DNA from: Oligoflexia bacterium
GTDB lineage: Bacteria > Bdellovibrionota > Bacteriovoracia > Bacteriovoracales > Bacteriovoracaceae
Direction of reading: 5' to 3'
DNA: 46,713 nucleotides
NCBI GenBank assembly: GCA_015231955.1
Contig: JADGAN010000039.1
Coordinates: 1 to 46,713, forward strand
The translations under genes and the position numbers were made by a program. The notes below the pieces were generated by a model. That model saw nothing but the letters and a program-made list of their open reading frames with translations, searched no databases and had not been told where the DNA came from. Within the stretch, counting starts at the first letter, position 1. Each line of letters begins with the position of its first letter. Of the stretch, positions 43,102 to 46,713 are shown piece after piece.

Positions 43102-44930
43102 AAAAAATAATAAAAGAAAAAGAGACACACCAATCCCTTCTTCGTAATTTACGCATCCGTGCAGAAAAGGTAGCAGATAAAAAAAATTTGAAGGAACAAC
43201 CTACTGTTGCAGAGGAGTTTAAACCCCGCACCTCTCGTTCAACCCAAAAGATGATGGAGGGAGATTTACTCAAACTTATCCATGAACTTCAAGTTCATCA
43301 GATTGAGTTGGAAATGCAAAACGATGAACTACTTAGTACCAAACAAAATATAGATTTATTGTTAAAAAAGTACACTCGGCTCTACGAATTTTCCCCTATA
43401 GGCCATTTTATCTTAAATTCTAACTTCACCATTCAAGAGTGTAATTTGACGGGATCAAAAATTTTAAACTCAAGCCGGCATCACCTGATCCATCGAAAAT
43501 TCACCTCCTTTATATCAGACGCAACCCTTCCCCTCTTCCATTCCTTCGTAAGTAATCTATTCACGACAGATCGCAAGTCCTCTTGTGAAATAATCTTAAG
43601 CTTGCCACAACTGCCTGCAAGATGGGTTTACATCGAAGGGATTTGTGAAAAGAGTGAGGAGGCCGAGATTGATGAGCATAGGCCGCCAATCTATCTTCTT
43701 GCGCTACTCGATATTAGCGAGAGAAAAAGAGTTGAACAAGAAAAGGGGGAGTTGCAATCTCAGCTGCTCATGGCCTCCAAACTGGCTTCGGTTGGGGAGT
43801 TGGCGGCAGGAATCACCCATGAGATCAACAACCCCTTAGCAATTGCGGTGGGGATGAGTGAAATTCTTCACGATCGACTCTTTGAAAAGAACTACTTGGA
43901 TGATCAAGCGCAAAGGAGTTTTGGCGCTCTCAATTCGGCCTTAAATCGTATCACCAAGATCATAAACGGGGTAAGGCTTTTTGCCCGAAGCAACTCTGAC
44001 AGTGTAGATGAGGTGATGGATATTAATGCCATTCTTCGAGAAGTAGTGAGTATTGTAGAGGGTCCCTATAAACAGCATGGAATAAGAATTGAGTTGTATT
44101 TAGGAGAAGAGGAACGCTTTTTCTCCCTAGGGAATATTGGCAAACTCCAACAAGTGATCATCAATCTTTTGGTCAACGCTAAAGATGCTTTGGAAAAAAA
44201 ATCGGACGATCGCCTTATCCGCATTAAAACCTTTAGGCAAAGGGAAGAGATTTGGATTATCATCTTTGATAATGGGATAGGAATTGCGAAGAGCATCCTA
44301 CCTCGCATCTTTGAGCCCTTTTATACCACCAAAGAGGTGGGAAAGGGTACTGGACTTGGACTCTCCATCTCTCACGGAATTATTAAATCGTTCCAGGGAG
44401 TGATTGATGTTAAGAGCTATGAAAATAATGGAACCTCCTTTACCATTAAACTCCCCTTGGCCCCAGCTAAAACCGAGAACGGCCAGGCGGAAGCAACAAG
44501 TGAGAGCGTAGAAGTAGAAGAGGATTTGCCACAAAAATTAAACCTTAAAGGTAAAGTTTTAGTGGTGGATGATGAGAAAGAGATTGCACAAATTATTTCA
44601 CAATACCTGTTTAGCTTTGGATTACAAGTGGTCGTGGCAGAAAATGGGTTAGAAGCGTTAGAAAAGTTCAAAAAGGAACCCTTTGATTGTGTGCTCACCG
44701 ACATTGTTATGCCCTTCGTTGATGGGGCCTCGTTGATCGAAGAGGTAAAAAAGTTAATCCCAGCAATGAAATGCATTGTGCTTTCAGGAGGCAAGGCCGC
44801 GGAGTACTCTCCTCTCATTAGAGAAAAAATTGAGAAATTTGCCGATCACTACCTCATCAAGCCGGCCTCTCGCTACGATATTTATAAGGCACTACAAAGC
44901 GCGCTCGGGGGTTTAAGCACGCCAAGCTAG
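43098..44930 (+). CDS. PAS hybrid histidine kinase with receiver, partner of CheB-CheR protein
   Basis: The 610-residue cytoplasmic kinase has a charged N-terminus and an LLKLIHELQVHQIELEMQND helix that is typical of kinases encoded with CheB-CheR fusions. A PAS domain follows (about 88-215; LYEFSPIGHFILNSNFTI). HisKA carries His241 (GITHEINNPLAIA). HATPase follows ([28 protein letters not shown]), then a receiver with Asp535 (TDIVMPFVDG). No membrane segment is seen. The ATG overlaps the TGA of the CheB-CheR gene (ATGA), pointing to coupled translation and a shared signalling unit. Downstream it is convergent with a secreted protein gene, with 12 bp between stops. Confidence 0.88.
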   Translation: MKKIIKEKETHQSLLRNLRIRAEKVADKKNLKEQPTVAEEFKPRTSRSTQKMMEGDLLKLIHELQVHQIELEMQNDELLSTKQNIDLLLKKYTRLYEFSPIGHFILNSNFTIQECNLTGSKILNSSRHHLIHRKFTSFISDATLPLFHSFVSNLFTTDRKSSCEIILSLPQLPARWVYIEGICEKSEEAEIDEHRPPIYLLALLDISERKRVEQEKGELQSQLLMASKLASVGELAAGITHEINNPLAIAVGMSEILHDRLFEKNYLDDQAQRSFGALNSALNRITKIINGVRLFARSNSDSVDEVMDINAILREVVSIVEGPYKQHGIRIELYLGEEERFFSLGNIGKLQQVIINLLVNAKDALEKKSDDRLIRIKTFRQREEIWIIIFDNGIGIAKSILPRIFEPFYTTKEVGKGTGLGLSISHGIIKSFQGVIDVKSYENNGTSFTIKLPLAPAKTENGQAEATSESVEVEEDLPQKLNLKGKVLVVDDEKEIAQIISQYLFSFGLQVVVAENGLEALEKFKKEPFDCVLTDIVMPFVDGASLIEEVKKLIPAMKCIVLSGGKAAEYSPLIREKIEKFADHYLIKPASRYDIYKALQSALGGLSTPS

Positions 44931-44942
44931 CTTTAAAAATGA

Positions 44943-45968
44943 TCAGTGACAGAGTAGCTGGTCATTATTGGTTAATTCTTGATAGATAAAACAGAGTTCG
45001 TCATGGTATGGGGATGATGGATCATTGGCCATCTTGTCTGCCACAACTCTGTTTAAATATTTTATAATGGTGTGGTAGTCAAACTTCACCCCTGGCCCAT
45101 AGAGTTTATTATAGAGCGGATGAGGAGTCTCCTGCAGAAAAAAGCGATTTTTCTCCCGTAAACGATTAGCATCTCCCTCATTCGCAACCATTTTTTTCAT
45201 AAATTTTGAAAAGTTGATCAGCACACTAGAGGAGAGATTGTGTGGGCCAATAGCATTTTCAAGAGTAACAGTTTTTTCTAAAAATTTATGAGTGCTGTGA
45301 TGAAGCTTGCTTGCACCTAAATAGTTTGCATCAAAGAAGTTATAGAGTAAAAGGAGCTTTTTAGGGTCACTTAAAAAGTTATCCCAAAGAATTTGTGCTC
45401 GTAATTTGGGGTTTAAAATGGTCTCTCCTGCATTAGCAAAATAGATAATTTGATGGATAATATTAAGAGCATTACAAAAATTTTTTTCTGGTGATTGGGG
45501 CGTTGTAAACTTACACTGGTTATTCCAAGGCCCATAGGGGTCGATTTCTCTTAATTTGCCATTGATCGTCTGTTTTAGCGTGGAAGGCATACTCTTTTTA
45601 TTTTTTTTCCAGAAATCTTGTAGTTTTTTTTGATAGAAGAGACTATCTGTAAAGTTTAAGCTTGTGAGTTCTTTGGGTAACTCTTGTAATAACTGACAGG
45701 CCTGCTGAATCAAGGGAGAATTTTTTTGTGACCAGCTTACAAATTGCTGAAAAAAGTGAACATTAGAGGACGGTATTGTTGAACAAGAGTTATTTTTCGC
45801 ATCCAAGCTATTCTCGCTTGCCTTTTGATCTCCCTCGGTGTCTGTTTTTTGACACCACTTCGTTTCAAAATCGTGAGAGGAAAGTGTATTCTTAACTTTA
45901 CCACCGGAGCTAACCGCATAAGCAGTGCCCATAAAAAATAAAACAAAACAACCTACATAAAACCTCAT
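44943..45968 (-). CDS. secreted protein of unknown function
   Basis: The 341-residue protein has a signal peptide (MRFYVGCFVLFFMGTAYA). The mature part is mostly helical with seven to eight Cys and many aromatic residues, and no family or catalytic motif that I can name. A Ser/Asn-rich low-complexity stretch follows the signal peptide. It was compared by eye with the papain-like protein at the other end of the window: both are similar in size and Cys content, but Cys/His/Asn motifs are absent here. GAAGG lies 5 nt before the ATG. An operator-like dyad lies about 185 bp upstream. Confidence 0.6.
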   Translation of the reverse strand: MRFYVGCFVLFFMGTAYAVSSGGKVKNTLSSHDFETKWCQKTDTEGDQKASENSLDAKNNSCSTIPSSNVHFFQQFVSWSQKNSPLIQQACQLLQELPKELTSLNFTDSLFYQKKLQDFWKKNKKSMPSTLKQTINGKLREIDPYGPWNNQCKFTTPQSPEKNFCNALNIIHQIIYFANAGETILNPKLRAQILWDNFLSDPKKLLLLYNFFDANYLGASKLHHSTHKFLEKTVTLENAIGPHNLSSSVLINFSKFMKKMVANEGDANRLREKNRFFLQETPHPLYNKLYGPGVKFDYHTIIKYLNRVVADKMANDPSSPYHDELCFIYQELTNNDQLLCH

Positions 45969-46150
45969 CTAACCTTCCCCTTCATCTTATGCCTCTAATT
46001 TCATGATAACCGAATAAGACAAAAATTCTAAGCACTTTTTAGTGCAATAGATGCCTGCAAATAGGTAGAGTGGCCATTTGCCCGCTGGCAGAGTTATAGC
46101 ATCTTGCTCGGAAGTCTGCTGATCTCTCAGTGCTGTAAATCCCTGCTCTG

Positions 46151-46173
46151 TACGAATAGCATCGGTATTCGTA
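46151..46173. promoter_or_regulatory. 8-7-8 perfect dyad TACGAATA-N7-TATTCGTA
   Basis: Two perfectly complementary 8-bp arms with 7 bp between them give a 23-bp site typical in size of a dimeric repressor or activator operator. It lies upstream of the unknown secreted protein gene (minus strand, start 45968). The 236-bp region 45969-46204 holds no convincing gene. Confidence 0.45.
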
Positions 46174-46188
46174 TACAAACTTAATGTT

Positions 46189-46202
46189 TAACTACTCACC
46201 CC
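46189..46202 (-). repeat. 14-bp motif GGGGTGAGTAGTTA, right copy (inverted)
   Basis: Reverse complement of 335-348. It lies just after the stop codon of the beta-strand-repeat gene at 46205, as the left copy lies after the truncated four-helix-bundle gene. In both places it is a few bases to a few tens of bases downstream of a broken gene. Confidence 0.6.
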
Positions 46203-46204
46203 CT

Positions 46205-46564
46205 CTACAAACCACTCTTAATTATTTTACCCTCAACCTTCGCCTCTTTATCAACAACCACTTCAGCATCAGCATATTCAAATATGATATCCCCATGAAC
46301 TACTGTTTTACCTTTTAAATAGAGATATTGCTTCTTCTTATCTCCATCTTTTCTTATCACTATTTTATGTAACTCAGAATCTTCAAACACACTCTTCTTA
46401 GAAACGATCTCTATTGGTGAAGTAAATTTGCAATCATTACAATTAACGGGACCAACAACTGTCAACTCCCCATCAACTTTTAAATCCTTTGCTTCAAATG
46501 GCCCCACTACCTTTCCAGTATTTATAGTGGCAGCAGTTATGGCCACCGGACCAATCACATTCAA
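46205..46564 (-). pseudogene. broken beta-strand-repeat protein (bactofilin-like or beta-helix)
   Basis: The 119-residue reading, from a TTG without ribosome site, consists of short beta repeats: MNVIGPVAIT, DLKVDGELTVVGPVNCNDCKF, LYLKGKTVVHGDIIFEY, EVVVDKEAKVEGKII. Stacked hydrophobic/Gly patterns of this kind are seen in bactofilins and other beta-helical proteins. In the same frame upstream, as far as a TGA at 46595-46597, the residues TNCKVQGK continue the same repeat pattern (compare NCNDCKF and KVDGEL). The original protein therefore probably began further upstream, and an indel or insertion has cut it off; nine A's lie at 46607-46615. It could still be expressed as a short product. Function unknown. 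Confidence 0.45.
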
Positions 46565-46713
46565 CTTACCTTGAACTTTACAATTGGTATCTATTCAGCA
46601 TAAATTAAAAAAAAATGAAGCAAGGCCTTGAAATATTTCTGGGCCTCTTGTTTTTTTTATTAGATACTGCTGCCTATGACAGTAGGAAGTATCAATATTG
46701 AAGAGACAATCAA

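Noticed and set aside
45987-46178. 63-residue open frame on the minus strand
   Set aside because: No ribosome site, no signal or domain pattern, and it overlaps the operator-like dyad; more likely non-coding leader.
46615-46701. 28-residue plus-strand reading that resembles a signal peptide
   Set aside because: Too short, ends at a stop before any mature part, and no ribosome site.
1-46713. CRISPR arrays, tRNA or rRNA genes, insertion sequences, integrases
   Set aside because: No regularly spaced repeats, no cloverleaf or rRNA-like sequence, and no transposase or integrase reading was recognised in the window.

Overview
This is chromosomal sequence of moderate to low GC from a motile, chemotactic Gram-negative bacterium. 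Many products carry Sec signal peptides or a lipobox. The window has several Cache-domain sensors, a methyl-accepting chemotaxis protein, a CheB-CheR fusion and hybrid histidine kinases. No rRNA, tRNA or other strong taxonomic marker is present. The mix of large secreted hydrolases and toxin-like proteins, a 'FSC' lipoprotein, HMG-CoA synthase and abundant two-component hybrids would fit a predatory or host-associated deltaproteobacterial lineage such as Bdellovibrionota/Oligoflexia. That placement is a weak inference.

Left part (1-18.6 kb). A truncated four-helix-bundle (23S IVS-type) gene with heptamer repeats is followed by a run of secreted proteins. These are a papain-like peptidase, an HExxH metallopeptidase with ankyrin repeats, an unknown secreted protein, a caspase/legumain-fold protein paired with a small secreted protein, a 2053-residue SpvB/FG-GAP/RHS toxin-like protein with a small membrane protein just downstream (immunity candidate), and a secreted protein ending in a divergent ADP-ribosyltransferase-like domain. 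Two MFS transporters and a stand-alone HMG-CoA synthase are interspersed. This stretch looks like an effector/exoprotein region.

Middle part (18.6-31.2 kb). This holds mostly housekeeping or accessory genes: histidine ammonia-lyase, a soluble PAS histidine kinase with a Cys-rich N-terminus, a ZIP transporter with a GatB/YqeY protein, a glycosyltransferase-methyltransferase fusion, a solitary secreted Cache protein behind a terminator/attenuator-like leader, a chemoreceptor that seems to lack HAMP, a 1108-residue mosaic lipoprotein with BNR-type repeats, and a YciB/IspZ-like membrane protein.

Right part (31.4-45 kb). Nearly all genes are on the plus strand. A Cache hybrid kinase precedes a YjcH (DUF485)-ActP acetate/cation symporter pair. 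This overlaps a Cache-PAS-CBS-DUF294 nucleotidyltransferase protein, then a metallophosphoesterase, an NhaD-type Na+/H+ antiporter, a CheB-CheR-PAS protein and a translationally coupled PAS hybrid kinase. I read 31.4-38.6 kb as a sensing and uptake module for acetate or another small carboxylate. The right end has an unknown secreted protein, an 8-7-8 operator-like dyad, a broken beta-strand-repeat gene, and an inverted copy of a 14-bp motif also found at the left end.
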